A DNA stretch of 19,721 nt from Thermacetogenium sp. UBA5472 (GTDB lineage Bacteria > Bacillota > DSM-12270 > Thermacetogeniales > Thermacetogeniaceae), in contig DIQC01000090.1 of assembly GCA_002426495.1 (NCBI GenBank), positions 10,773 to 30,493 of the forward strand, written 5' to 3'. Positions within the stretch are counted from its first letter, which is position 1. Each line of letters begins with the position of its first letter. Made by a program: the position numbers and the translations under genes. Of the stretch, positions 1 through 7,185 are shown one piece after another. A model generated the notes under the pieces. The model worked only from the letters and a program-made list of their open reading frames with translations. It had not been told where the DNA came from and did not search any database.

Positions 1-1172
1 ACATCAGTTTGGCAGGAGAAAAGTGGCTGGAAGCATACACTGAACAATACCGGCAAAAATATATGCCTCGCAGCCAAAAGCTCATAGAATATGGGATTGA
101 TGATATTGATATAAAGGAAAGCAATGTGATTCAAATTGATTTTTGGATTGTTACAGCCCAATTAGATGAAAAAACTGCATTCGATTGGAATGGTGGTTTA
201 GAAGATAATAAAATTTATTGCCAATGGGTTTTATGGTTTGATAAAGAGACAACATCTGATGACACCATTGTCTATACTGTAACCAAATTACAAAGGCCGG
301 CTGGCTATGATTTAGAAAAATACCAAACCAGTGGTGAAAAAGAACAAGATGAATATCAGCACAAGTATGTAGACGAGATTCCCTATGAGCAGCAGCAGTA
401 CACTTACAAAATCGAAAATGGAATTTGTTCTGTCAGCTATGATCATGCAAATACATGGAGGGAAGTTCCCGTTCCTTTGGAGACATTGGCCAAGGTTGGT
501 GATGGGCACTCGTATTATAATCAGTTACAGCAGGGAAGCTTTCTGATTACGCCAGAAAAAACAGCCTTTCTCTACGGCGGTACCAGGGAAAATAAGCTTA
601 TGATTACCTATACAGAGGATATGGGAGCCATCTGGAAAACAGCTGAAATCGGTGCACAGTTGGAGAGCATAAGAGTGAAATTCTGCAGCTTTCCAACTGT
701 ATCGGTTGGCTATGTGATTGCTGCAGGGGACAGAACTATGTCACAAGAGGGGCAGGCCATTTATCAAACAACAGATGGCGGCTCTTCATGGAATGAGGTT
801 GGGTATGGCCCCAGTACATGGCTTTTACAATACGGGGGTTTTGTGGATGAAAATGTGGGGTTTATGAGCTATCCCAAAATAGATGGAGCCGAGACCAATT
901 TCTACCGGACAGAAGATGGCGGTAAAACCTTTGAGCCTATTATTTTGCCTATTGTAGAAGAGGAATGGATGGGTATAAGCCTTGAACCCTATATCCAACC
1001 AGAAACGCCTTATTTTGAGGGCGGCCAATTGTTTCTCCTGGTGGGACAGGGTGGCCAGGGTGATTTTATGGGGGGTAATGTCATGGCAAAATACAAATCA
1101 GAAGATATGGGAAAAACATGGTCCTTTGTGGAATCGGTAGAAAGAAAATCATTTAATAAAGCCGAGGGGTAA
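1..1172 (+). CDS. Asp-box (BNR) repeat protein, 5' end outside the window
   Basis: The reading frame is open to the left edge, so this is the C-terminal part of a longer protein. A TTG at position 9 has no visible ribosome binding site and is probably internal. At least four Asp-box motifs (S/T-x-D-x-G-x-T/S-W/F type) are seen: TEDMGAIW near 609-639, TTDGGSSW near 762-795, TEDGGKTF near 900-932 and SEDMGKTW near 1089-1122. A weaker one, YDHANTW, lies near 440. Such motifs mark sialidase-type or Ycf48-like beta-propellers, which are often extracytoplasmic. No catalytic sialidase residues can be assigned and the N-terminus (signal or anchor) is missing, so the function is unknown. The gene ends 43 nt before the response regulator on the same strand and may be co-transcribed with it, which would tie it to envelope stress sensing. 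That link is inference. Confidence 0.8.
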   Translation, partial: ISLAGEKWLEAYTEQYRQKYMPRSQKLIEYGIDDIDIKESNVIQIDFWIVTAQLDEKTAFDWNGGLEDNKIYCQWVLWFDKETTSDDTIVYTVTKLQRPAGYDLEKYQTSGEKEQDEYQHKYVDEIPYEQQQYTYKIENGICSVSYDHANTWREVPVPLETLAKVGDGHSYYNQLQQGSFLITPEKTAFLYGGTRENKLMITYTEDMGAIWKTAEIGAQLESIRVKFCSFPTVSVGYVIAAGDRTMSQEGQAIYQTTDGGSSWNEVGYGPSTWLLQYGGFVDENVGFMSYPKIDGAETNFYRTEDGGKTFEPIILPIVEEEWMGISLEPYIQPETPYFEGGQLFLLVGQGGQGDFMGGNVMAKYKSEDMGKTWSFVESVERKSFNKAEG

Positions 1173-1215
1173 GTGTACTATTGGAATGGGTATAATGCCT
1201 GTTGGGGGAAGATCT

Positions 1216-1887
1216 ATGTATAAAATCATGATCATCGAAGATGATATCACCATTGCTAAAACCATAGCAGAGCATCTATCTAAATGGGATTATGATGTTT
1301 ACTATGTCACCGATTTTAAAACTATTATTGAGCAGTTCGTGCAATTTGAGCCCCAGCTTGTCCTGCTTGATGTGATGCTTCCTTTTTTTAATGGCTTTCA
1401 CTGGTGCAGCGAAATACGCAAAATATCTAAAGTACCTGTGATATTTATATCATCAGCCAGTGATAATATGAATATTGTCATGGCTATGAATATGGGTGGG
1501 GATGACTTTATTGTCAAACCCTTTGATCTGCATGTTCTCACCGCCAAGGTGGGGGCACTCTTGCGGCGTACATACTCTTTTCAAGGGCAGGTAAACATTA
1601 TTGAACATAATGGGGCTGTCTTAAACCTCAGTGATACAACCCTGACCTACCAAAATCAAAAAATAGAGCTGACGAGAAATGACTATAAAATTTTGCAGCT
1701 GCTGATGGAAAACATAGGGAAAGTGGTTTCCCGTGAAGAGATCATGCAGCACCTTTGGGAAAATGATAATTTTGTTGATGACAATACTCTGACAGTTAAT
1801 ATAACTCGCCTGCGCAAAAAATTAGCAGAAACGGGGCTGCAAAATTTCATTAAAACCAAGAAGGGCCTTGGTTATCTGGTGGAGTGA
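1216..1887 (+). CDS. OmpR-family response regulator, BceR-like
   Basis: A two-component response regulator of 223 residues. The N-terminal receiver domain has the acidic cluster E8-D9-D10, the phospho-acceptor D52 in LLDVMLP, the switch serines in VIFISSASD and the conserved lysine in FIVKPF. The C-terminal half is an OmpR/PhoB winged-helix DNA-binding domain (RNDYKILQLL, then NTLTVNITRLRKKL, ending GLGYLVE). I chose ATG 1216 because the ribosome binding site GGGGGAAG at about 1204-1211 lies inside the longer frame that starts at 1186. A perfect TATAAT hexamer sits at 1191-1196 but no convincing -35 is spaced to it. The stop is separated by one base from the kinase start, so the two are translationally linked. 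It probably activates the downstream ABC transporter genes. Family assignment is secure; the inducing signal is inferred. Confidence 0.93.
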   Translation: MYKIMIIEDDITIAKTIAEHLSKWDYDVYYVTDFKTIIEQFVQFEPQLVLLDVMLPFFNGFHWCSEIRKISKVPVIFISSASDNMNIVMAMNMGGDDFIVKPFDLHVLTAKVGALLRRTYSFQGQVNIIEHNGAVLNLSDTTLTYQNQKIELTRNDYKILQLLMENIGKVVSREEIMQHLWENDNFVDDNTLTVNITRLRKKLAETGLQNFIKTKKGLGYLVE

Positions 1888-1888
1888 T

Positions 1889-2896
1889 ATGAAAGATTTT
1901 GCAAGTATTTTAGGTGCATATCTTAAAGGAAAGAAGACAGCTGTTGCTGTTGCTTTAGTTTCGTTCGGCATTTTTTTGGTTGTTTTTTCACTCTATTCCC
2001 TGCCTTGGGAAGCTGTAGGCTATGCCTCCCTCCTGGCAGGTCTCTTTATTTTAGTAATTGGCATTATTGATTTCGCAGGATTTTATAAAAGGCACAAGAT
2101 ACTTGAAAATTTGAGAAACAGTATCGCTGTATCTAGGTATATGTTTCCCACTGCAAAGGACCTGATTGAAGATGATTATCAGGATTTAATCAGAATAATT
2201 GATCATGACCGTACAGAAATTATAAATCAAAAGGAAAAGGTTTTTGCCGATATGGTGGATTATTACACCATCTGGGCGCATCAGATCAAAACACCTATCG
2301 CTGCCATGCGGCTGCTGTTGCAGTCAGAGCAGTCTGAAACAAATAGTGAGCTTTTAGAACAGCTGTTCAAGGTGGAACAGTATGTGGAGATGGTACTGCA
2401 GTATCTGCGCCTGGAGAATATGAGTTCTGATTTAGTCTTCAAAAGGCATTCACTTGATATAATAGTGAAACAAGCGATCAGGAAATACTCAAAATTCTTT
2501 ATCCGCAAAAAGATTAAGCTTAATTATGGGAATTTAAATTGTAATGTTTTGACCGATGAGAAATGGCTGGTTTTTGTTATAGAACAGATACTGTCCAATG
2601 CCTTAAAATACACCAGTGCAGGTGAAATTTCGATTTATATGGACACTGAACTGCCTGATACATTAGTTATAGAAGATACAGGGATAGGCATCGAACAGGA
2701 GGATCTGCCGCGGGTCTTTGAAAAAGGCTTTACAGGGTATATCGGCCGGTCAGATAAAAGATCTACCGGAATTGGACTCTTTCTCAGTAAGCAGATTTTG
2801 AATAAAATGTCACACACCATTACCATTGAATCTGTGGTTGGTAAGGGTACTAAAGTGAAAATCGGGCTTGATGTTGCTGAAATAGCTGCGGATTAA
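1889..2896 (+). CDS. Sensor histidine kinase, BceS-like (intramembrane-sensing)
   Basis: A 335-residue membrane histidine kinase. Two closely spaced hydrophobic segments (about 17-38 and 43-66) leave almost no extracellular loop, the hallmark of BceS-type intramembrane-sensing kinases, which detect the flux of their partner ABC transporter rather than ligand directly. The H-box reads IWAHQIKTPIAAM with H131 as the likely phosphorylated histidine. The N-box is EQILSNALKYT, and the ATP lid motifs are EDTGIGIEQEDL and STGIGLFLSKQI. I chose ATG 1889 over an upstream GTG at 1868 because it follows the regulator stop directly and gives the usual family length (about 335). Order and overlap with the regulator and the downstream transporter match bceRSAB modules for resistance to peptide antibiotics acting on lipid II cycle intermediates. 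The specific inducer cannot be read from the sequence. Confidence 0.93.
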   Translation: MKDFASILGAYLKGKKTAVAVALVSFGIFLVVFSLYSLPWEAVGYASLLAGLFILVIGIIDFAGFYKRHKILENLRNSIAVSRYMFPTAKDLIEDDYQDLIRIIDHDRTEIINQKEKVFADMVDYYTIWAHQIKTPIAAMRLLLQSEQSETNSELLEQLFKVEQYVEMVLQYLRLENMSSDLVFKRHSLDIIVKQAIRKYSKFFIRKKIKLNYGNLNCNVLTDEKWLVFVIEQILSNALKYTSAGEISIYMDTELPDTLVIEDTGIGIEQEDLPRVFEKGFTGYIGRSDKRSTGIGLFLSKQILNKMSHTITIESVVGKGTKVKIGLDVAEIAAD

Positions 2897-2910
2897 CTCA
2901 AACCTTACCA

Positions 2911-2940
2911 AAACGTAAGCTTGAAAGAGAAAATGTAAGC
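2911..2940 (+). promoter_or_regulatory. Direct repeat, candidate response-regulator operator
   Basis: The 115-nt gap between the kinase and transporter genes contains AAACGTAAGC at 2911-2920 and AAATGTAAGC at 2931-2940. They are identical at 9 of 10 positions and exactly 20 bp apart, close to two helical turns. OmpR-family regulators commonly bind as dimers to such phased repeats. A half-site in inverted orientation, CTTAC at 2904-2908, precedes the first repeat. A weak promoter may be TTGAAA (2921-2926), 17 bp, AACAAT (2944-2949); TAGTAT at 2973-2978 is an alternative -10. The repeat is seen directly; regulator binding is inferred from position and the known autoregulation of bceAB-type promoters. 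Confidence 0.45.
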
Positions 2941-3011
2941 CAGAACAATGGCTGGTCATTTCCTCTTTTTGTTAGTATGGATGCAAAGAATGAAGACTAG
3001 GGGGAATAACA

Positions 3012-3779
3012 ATGCCGCTTCTAGAGGTTAATAATTTAAAGAAAGTTTATACGACTAGGTTCGGTGGTAATCCTGTCCAGGCACTAACCAATGTGACATT
3101 TTCCATTGAGCAGGGTGAGTATGTTGCAGTTATGGGTGAGTCGGGATCAGGTAAAACAACACTGCTCAATATTATTGCAGCCTTCGATAAGCCGACAAGC
3201 GGTGAGGTATTATTAAATGGGGAAAGTGTCGTATCGATTAAGGAAAAGGAGATATCAGCTTTCAGACGGGATAATTTAGGCTTTGTTTTTCAGGATTTTA
3301 ATTTGCTTGATACCTTTTCCATACAGGATAATATTTTTTTACCCCTTGTTCTGGCAGGGAAGTCATATGAAAAGATGAATGAAAGGCTGAAGCCTATTGC
3401 CAGAAGGCTCCGGATCGAAGATATTCTTAATAAGTTTCCTTACGAGGTATCGGGCGGACAAAAACAGAGAACAGCCATCGCCCGTGCCCTGATTACAAAA
3501 CCGCAGCTGATTCTGGCTGATGAGCCAACAGGTGCCCTTGATTCTCGTGCATCCAGCGAATTATTGAAACTGTTTAACGAAATAAATGATGATGGGCAGA
3601 CAATTCTGATGGTTACACACAGCATAAAAAATGCAAGCCATGCCCAAAGGGTTCTCTTTATCAAGGATGGTGAGGTGTTTCATCAGCTTTACAAAGCCTC
3701 TTTGTCCAATGAAGAGATGTATCAGAAAATTTCCGATACACTCACCCTGCTCACCACAGGTGGTGCCCGCAATGAATAG
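3012..3779 (+). CDS. ABC transporter ATP-binding protein, BceA/MacB-type
   Basis: A 255-residue ATPase of the BceA/LolD/MacB class. Walker A is GESGSGKTT (42-50). The Q-loop lies in FVFQDFNLLDTFS, the signature is SGGQKQR starting at S147, Walker B is LILADEPTGALD with D170 and E171, and the H-loop is H203 in MVTHS. All ATP-hydrolysis residues are present. The ribosome binding site GGGGG at about 3000-3004 precedes ATG 3012. The gene overlaps the permease gene by 8 bp (3772-3779), so the two subunits are translationally coupled. With the permease it should form a detoxification pump that frees lipid II cycle intermediates from peptide antibiotics and also signals to the kinase. Family and role class are well supported; drug specificity is not. 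Confidence 0.94.
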   Translation: MPLLEVNNLKKVYTTRFGGNPVQALTNVTFSIEQGEYVAVMGESGSGKTTLLNIIAAFDKPTSGEVLLNGESVVSIKEKEISAFRRDNLGFVFQDFNLLDTFSIQDNIFLPLVLAGKSYEKMNERLKPIARRLRIEDILNKFPYEVSGGQKQRTAIARALITKPQLILADEPTGALDSRASSELLKLFNEINDDGQTILMVTHSIKNASHAQRVLFIKDGEVFHQLYKASLSNEEMYQKISDTLTLLTTGGARNE

Positions 3780-5748
3780 ATTTTTTTATCTCAAACTCGC
3801 AGTAAATAACCTGAAAAAGAACGCACAAACATATATTCCTTATCTATTGACCTGCATCTGTACAATCATGATGTTTTATAATATGCGCTTTTTAGTGGTA
3901 GCCAAAGATATAGGCACTCTCAGTGACAGCCAAAGTTTAAGAGCTGTATTAGCCTTTGGAGCAGGTGTAATTGCTGTTTTCGCGGTGATATTTTTATTTT
4001 ATGCCAACAGCTTTTTAATTAAACGGCGCAAAAAGGAATTTGGCTTGTTTAATATTCTGGGCATGGAGAAGAAGCATATTGCCAAAATTATGTTTTGGGA
4101 AACCCTGCTTACTGCAGTTGTAAGCATGGGGGTGGGGCTTGCGGCGGGAATACTCTTAAGCAAGCTGATGATTTTGCTGCTATTTAAGATTATTTCTTTT
4201 AAGGTGACCTTAGGCTTTGAAATACCAATTGCTGCTGTGATTTATACAATAATTTTGTTTGGCGGAATTTTTATATTGAATCTTATTTATAATGTTTATC
4301 AAGTGTATCGGTCCAAGCCTATTGAGTTATTGCAGGGCGGGAATGTAGGTGAAAAAGAGCCAAAGGCCAACTGGCTAATGGCTATCATTGGTGTAGTAAC
4401 ACTGGGTATTGCCTATTATATTGCTCTGACAACTGAAGCTCCGCTGGCAGCACTACAACTCTTTTTTGTTGCTGTTGTTTTGGCCATAATAGGAACGTAC
4501 TGTCTGTTTACTGCGGGAAGTATTGCATTGTTGAAAATGCTTCGTAAAAATAAAAGTTATTATTACCAGTTAAAACACTTCATCCCGGTTTCAGGCATGA
4601 TTTATCGCATGAAACAGAACGCAGCAGGGCTTGCTAATATCTGCATCCTTTCCACAGCAGTGATTGTTATGCTTTCTACGACAGTTTCTATGTATGTTGG
4701 AATGGAGGATGTTTTACGCACCCGGTATCCGAGAAATATTACTGTCAGCACTTATAACGTTTCAGATGAGCAGGCAATCAAACTAGATACTGCCATTGAA
4801 AAGCAAGCATTAGAGGCTGGTATTATTCCAAAAGATGTTATTCGCTATCGCTCCATGAACTTTGTTACACTTCAAGACGGCGCCAGCTTTACCCCTGACC
4901 ATTCAAATAATTATGCTGCCAGTAATATTGCGATGGTGGTATGTTTGACAACTGATGAATATAGCAGAATGGAGAACAAATCTGTATCACTGGATAGTGA
5001 TGAGGCACTCCTCTATACTTTGCGGGGGGAACTTCCTGGTGATACTATAAGCGTTAATGGCTTTGAGCTATCCATCAAAGACCGGTTGGCTTCTTTGGAA
5101 ACAGAGGGCAAAATGTCTGCTTTGTTGACAAACAGTTACTATTTAATTGTCGATGATATTGATACTATCAAACAGATATATAATTCACTAAGCGGCAGTC
5201 AGGGTGATATGGGTGGGCTTTCTTATTATTACAGTTTTGATGTTGAAGGTGACAAAGATGCCCAAATAAGCATTGTCAGTGCACTGCAAAGAGCTGTTAA
5301 CGAGATTAATGTAGATGGTTATGTTGAAGGAGCAGAAAGCTCAAGGGAAAGCTTTTATTCCCTTTACGGTGGGTTGTTTTTCATCGGCATTTTCTTAGGC
5401 CTGTTGTTTATTATGGCCACTGTGCTGATCATTTACTATAAACAGCTGGCAGAGGGGTATGATGATAGGCAGCGCTTTGGAATTATGCAAAAGGTCGGTA
5501 TGAGCCGTGCTGAAGTTAAGCAGGCTATCAAGAGCCAAGTCCTGACAGTGTTCTTTCTGCCCCTGGTCACAGCGGTAATTCATATAGCATTTGCTTTTAA
5601 AGTAATAACAAAAATGCTCGAAGTATTGAATCTAACCAATGTACAACTTTATGCCGGCTGTACAGCTGTCACTATCCTTGTTTTTGCTCTCTTTTATGTA
5701 ATTGTTTACGGTCTGACTGCGAGAGCTTATTATAGGATTGTGAGTTAG
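3772..5748 (+). CDS. ABC transporter permease, BceB-like (FtsX-like domains)
   Basis: A 658-residue permease. It begins FYLKLAVNNLKKNAQTYIPYLL, typical of BceB N-termini, followed by a first membrane helix. FtsX-like blocks appear in KRRKKEFGLFNILGMEKKHI (about 85-105) and again at the C-terminus (RFGIMQKVGMSRAEVK). A long hydrophilic stretch of roughly 200 residues between them (about 320-540) fits the large extracellular loop of BceB that recognises peptide antibiotics. Expected topology is ten membrane helices. The frame is open upstream to 3631, but ATG 3772 is right: it overlaps the ATPase stop as ATGAATAG and restores the conserved N-terminus. It completes an R-S-A-B gene order. No clear intrinsic terminator follows; only an oligo-T run at 5751-5758 without a good stem. 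Confidence 0.93.
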   Translation: MNRFFYLKLAVNNLKKNAQTYIPYLLTCICTIMMFYNMRFLVVAKDIGTLSDSQSLRAVLAFGAGVIAVFAVIFLFYANSFLIKRRKKEFGLFNILGMEKKHIAKIMFWETLLTAVVSMGVGLAAGILLSKLMILLLFKIISFKVTLGFEIPIAAVIYTIILFGGIFILNLIYNVYQVYRSKPIELLQGGNVGEKEPKANWLMAIIGVVTLGIAYYIALTTEAPLAALQLFFVAVVLAIIGTYCLFTAGSIALLKMLRKNKSYYYQLKHFIPVSGMIYRMKQNAAGLANICILSTAVIVMLSTTVSMYVGMEDVLRTRYPRNITVSTYNVSDEQAIKLDTAIEKQALEAGIIPKDVIRYRSMNFVTLQDGASFTPDHSNNYAASNIAMVVCLTTDEYSRMENKSVSLDSDEALLYTLRGELPGDTISVNGFELSIKDRLASLETEGKMSALLTNSYYLIVDDIDTIKQIYNSLSGSQGDMGGLSYYYSFDVEGDKDAQISIVSALQRAVNEINVDGYVEGAESSRESFYSLYGGLFFIGIFLGLLFIMATVLIIYYKQLAEGYDDRQRFGIMQKVGMSRAEVKQAIKSQVLTVFFLPLVTAVIHIAFAFKVITKMLEVLNLTNVQLYAGCTAVTILVFALFYVIVYGLTARAYYRIVS

Positions 5749-5759
5749 AGTTTTTTTTA

Positions 5760-5876
5760 TATACTAGGACTAGGATAAGTGGGGGTGAAAGGCTATTGCG
5801 AGGGCAATAGTCAGTCAAGCAGTCTAACACTACACTGGCTTGACGAAGTTATTGCTCACCTGGATTATGGATATAA
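5760..5876 (+). pseudogene. Decayed fragment of a FecE-like ABC ATPase gene
   Basis: This stretch is a broken copy of the part of a FecE-type gene running from the ABC signature to just past Walker B, and it closely matches the intact gene at 9337-10119. GATAAGTGGGGGTGAAA at 5774-5790 matches 9753-9769 at 16 of 17 positions (encoding ISGGE). Positions 5793-5811 are identical over 19 nt to 9782-9800 (IARAIV). GCTTGACGAA at 5838-5847 and CACCTGGATTATGG at 5857-5870 match the Walker B and D-loop segment (LDE...HLDYG). A net loss of 10 nt after the signature and a gain of about 5 nt before Walker B shift the frame twice, and one frame carries a stop, so no functional ATPase is encoded. A 65-codon frame at 5779-5976 is this remnant read out of phase. 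The left part (TATACT at 5760-5765) is only weakly matched. It may remain from a duplicated or rearranged transport operon. Confidence 0.75.
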
Positions 5877-5884
5877 TTGTCGTA

Positions 5885-5913
5885 TTGACATAGAAATAAG
5901 TATAATATATAGT
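5885..5913 (+). promoter_or_regulatory. Sigma-A type promoter of the methyltransferase/transport operon
   Basis: A perfect -35 TTGACA (5885-5890) is followed after exactly 17 bp by TATAGT (5908-5913, 5 of 6 to consensus). The spacer and flanks are AT-rich. Transcription would start near 5920, leaving an untranslated leader of about 230 nt before the TTG start at 6150. That leader holds the structured element and the terminator described next. The promoter lies directly after the FecE-like remnant. Confidence 0.8.
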
Positions 5914-5978
5914 GTATGCAAGATAATAACAATTTATCCAAAAGCATTCTTCGAGTCTAACATCCTAAATCTTTAAAC

Positions 5979-6055
5979 GGATATGGATTCAGACCGACAG
6001 GGTATATCGGGAAACCTTTATGCCTCCCTATTTGGAAAGAAGAGGCCATATGTCT
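5979..6055 (+). promoter_or_regulatory. Structured leader RNA, candidate Moco/Tuco-type riboswitch aptamer
   Basis: A compact element in the leader. The outer helix pairs ATATGG (5981-5986) with CCATAT (6046-6051). Inside it, CCGA (5994-5997) pairs with TCGG (6007-6010), directly followed by GAAACC. A second hairpin pairs GCCTC (6022-6026) with GAGGC (6042-6046), continued by CC/GG (6027-6028 with 6034-6035), a five-base loop and an AAAGAA bulge on the 3' side. Base 6046 is shared by two helices, so only one of those two pairs can form at a time. The strings CGGGAAACC, GCCTCCC and GGAAAG resemble my recollection of the conserved core of the Moco RNA motif (Rfam RF01055), whose forms lacking one helix are thought to sense tungsten cofactor. 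The order promoter, aptamer, terminator, metal-type ABC operon fits a riboswitch. The pairings are seen; the family call rests on memory and is not secure. Confidence 0.5.
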
Positions 6056-6076
6056 TTTACTTTTAATAGTGACTTT

Positions 6077-6110
6077 GCGGCTTTCCTAATAGGAGGCCGC
6101 TTTATTATTG
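6077..6110 (+). terminator. Intrinsic terminator in the leader, likely riboswitch expression platform
   Basis: GCGGCTTTCCT (6077-6087) pairs with AGGAGGCCGC (6091-6100) across an AAT loop. This gives about ten pairs with one bulged base and one G-U pair. TTTATTATTG follows (6101-6110). It lies 21 nt after the candidate aptamer and 40 nt before the methyltransferase gene, so ending transcription here would silence the whole operon. It would not serve the bce genes well, because a strong promoter lies between them and it. Confidence 0.72.
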
Positions 6111-6149
6111 GTCTAACAACGTAGTTGTTTTGAGAGGAGGAGAATTTTT

Positions 6150-6992
6150 TTGAATGGCCTTGTTAACTGGGTTGAAATACAAAAAAGGTTAATGAGAATG
6201 CCGGCAATGGCAGAAAAGGATCCCGGGAAATTCTGGGGAAAAACAGCTTTTATGTATGACAAGATGTCTAAGCTTGAGACCGACTATACGATTAACCAAC
6301 TTGACACTCTAATACTTGCCCCTACTGATTCGGTGCTTGATGTAGGCTGCGGCCCGGGGAGGCTGGCGGTGCCTATAGCCAAGAGAGTTGCTAGGGTGAC
6401 AGCGATAGATGCTTCTGATGAGATGTTGAGGTATTGCATGAAAAATGCACAGGAGCAGGGGATAACCAATATTACGCCAAAAGTGCTTGATTGGAGTAAA
6501 GCTGTTGTTGGGGAATACATAGAAAAACACGATGTTGTTATTGCTTCACGTTCTGTTGGGCTTCAAGACTTAATAAAGCTAAACAGTGCAGCGAATAAAT
6601 ATGTTTTTATTCTGAGTTTTGCCAATAGCCCAAGTCTCAAGGAGGTACAGATGAGCTTTTTTGAGGGTATAAGTGAAGAAAAGCTGCCTGATGTGCGAAT
6701 GAATAGGATGTTTGGCTATAACATCATGTTTAATATCCTTTATGATTTGGGAATTGATCCCAATTTAAAGGTTGTTAAGGACGGTTTTACACGGAAATAT
6801 GACAGCAGGCAGGATGCCTACGATGATCTGCGGCAGTTGGATGAAGTAACAAGAGAACGAGAGCCAATTTTCAGAAAAAATGTGGATAAATATCTGTTAG
6901 AACAGCCAGATGGGGGAGTGAGACTTCTCAGAGAAACCAAGACATATATTATGTGGTGGGAACCCCAGGAGTCAGATATAGGTTTACTTTAA
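6150..6992 (+). CDS. Class I SAM-dependent methyltransferase
   Basis: A 280-residue protein with a Rossmann-type methyltransferase core. Motif I is VLDVGCGPGRLAV, with D64-V-G-C-G-P-G70, and the acidic end of strand 2 is TAIDASDEML. The TTG start at 6150 follows the strong site GAGAGGAGGAG (6132-6142) with 7 nt spacing, and no ATG start is as well placed, so I take TTG. It is the first gene after the leader RNA and terminator and lies 193 nt before the metal-binding lipoprotein gene on the same strand, so it probably belongs to the transport operon. The substrate is unknown. It might modify a small metal ligand or a cofactor, or act on corrin or pterin chemistry, but nothing in the sequence decides this. 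Confidence 0.88.
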   Translation: MNGLVNWVEIQKRLMRMPAMAEKDPGKFWGKTAFMYDKMSKLETDYTINQLDTLILAPTDSVLDVGCGPGRLAVPIAKRVARVTAIDASDEMLRYCMKNAQEQGITNITPKVLDWSKAVVGEYIEKHDVVIASRSVGLQDLIKLNSAANKYVFILSFANSPSLKEVQMSFFEGISEEKLPDVRMNRMFGYNIMFNILYDLGIDPNLKVVKDGFTRKYDSRQDAYDDLRQLDEVTREREPIFRKNVDKYLLEQPDGGVRLLRETKTYIMWWEPQESDIGLL

Positions 6993-7022
6993 GATCTTTT
7001 TTGCTTTAGTCTATTGATTTTC

Positions 7023-7155
7023 CATAGCACGTTTGAAGGAACGGCTTATTGATTGTATTTGCTATGCCCTTGACAAGAGGAGTAGAGGGCTAGCCCAATG
7101 GTGAATGACCAACCTTACCTGAGTATTTTTGGCATCGCAACCGTTTATAAGCGGT
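7023..7155 (+). promoter_or_regulatory. Inverted repeats in the methyltransferase-lipoprotein spacer
   Basis: The 193-nt spacer at 6993-7185 holds several palindromes. CATAGCA (7023-7029) pairs with TGCTATG (7060-7066) around a 30-nt loop. GCCCT (7066-7070) pairs with AGGGC (7086-7090). GGGCTAGCCC (7087-7096) is a perfect palindrome. ACCGTTTATAAGCGGT (7140-7155) is near-palindromic. They may form mRNA structure that sets the relative level of the binding protein, or act as operators. TTGACA at 7070-7075 has no matching -10. Function is unproven. Confidence 0.35.
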
Positions 7156-7185
7156 GGTTAAATAAAACTAAGGAGGAAGTGTATC

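Noticed and set aside
3631..3771. Upstream extension of the BceB-like permease
   Set aside because: It overlaps the ATPase gene deeply, and the conserved BceB N-terminus begins at ATG 3772.
5749..5770. Terminator after the permease gene
   Set aside because: There is an eight-base T run but no stable stem directly before it.
5779..5976. Small open frame of 65 codons
   Set aside because: It is the FecE-like remnant read in a shifted frame and then runs through the promoter; no coding function is supported.
5979..6055. Cobalamin riboswitch for the FecBCDE-like operon
   Set aside because: No B12-box-like sequence is present and the element is much shorter than a cobalamin aptamer.
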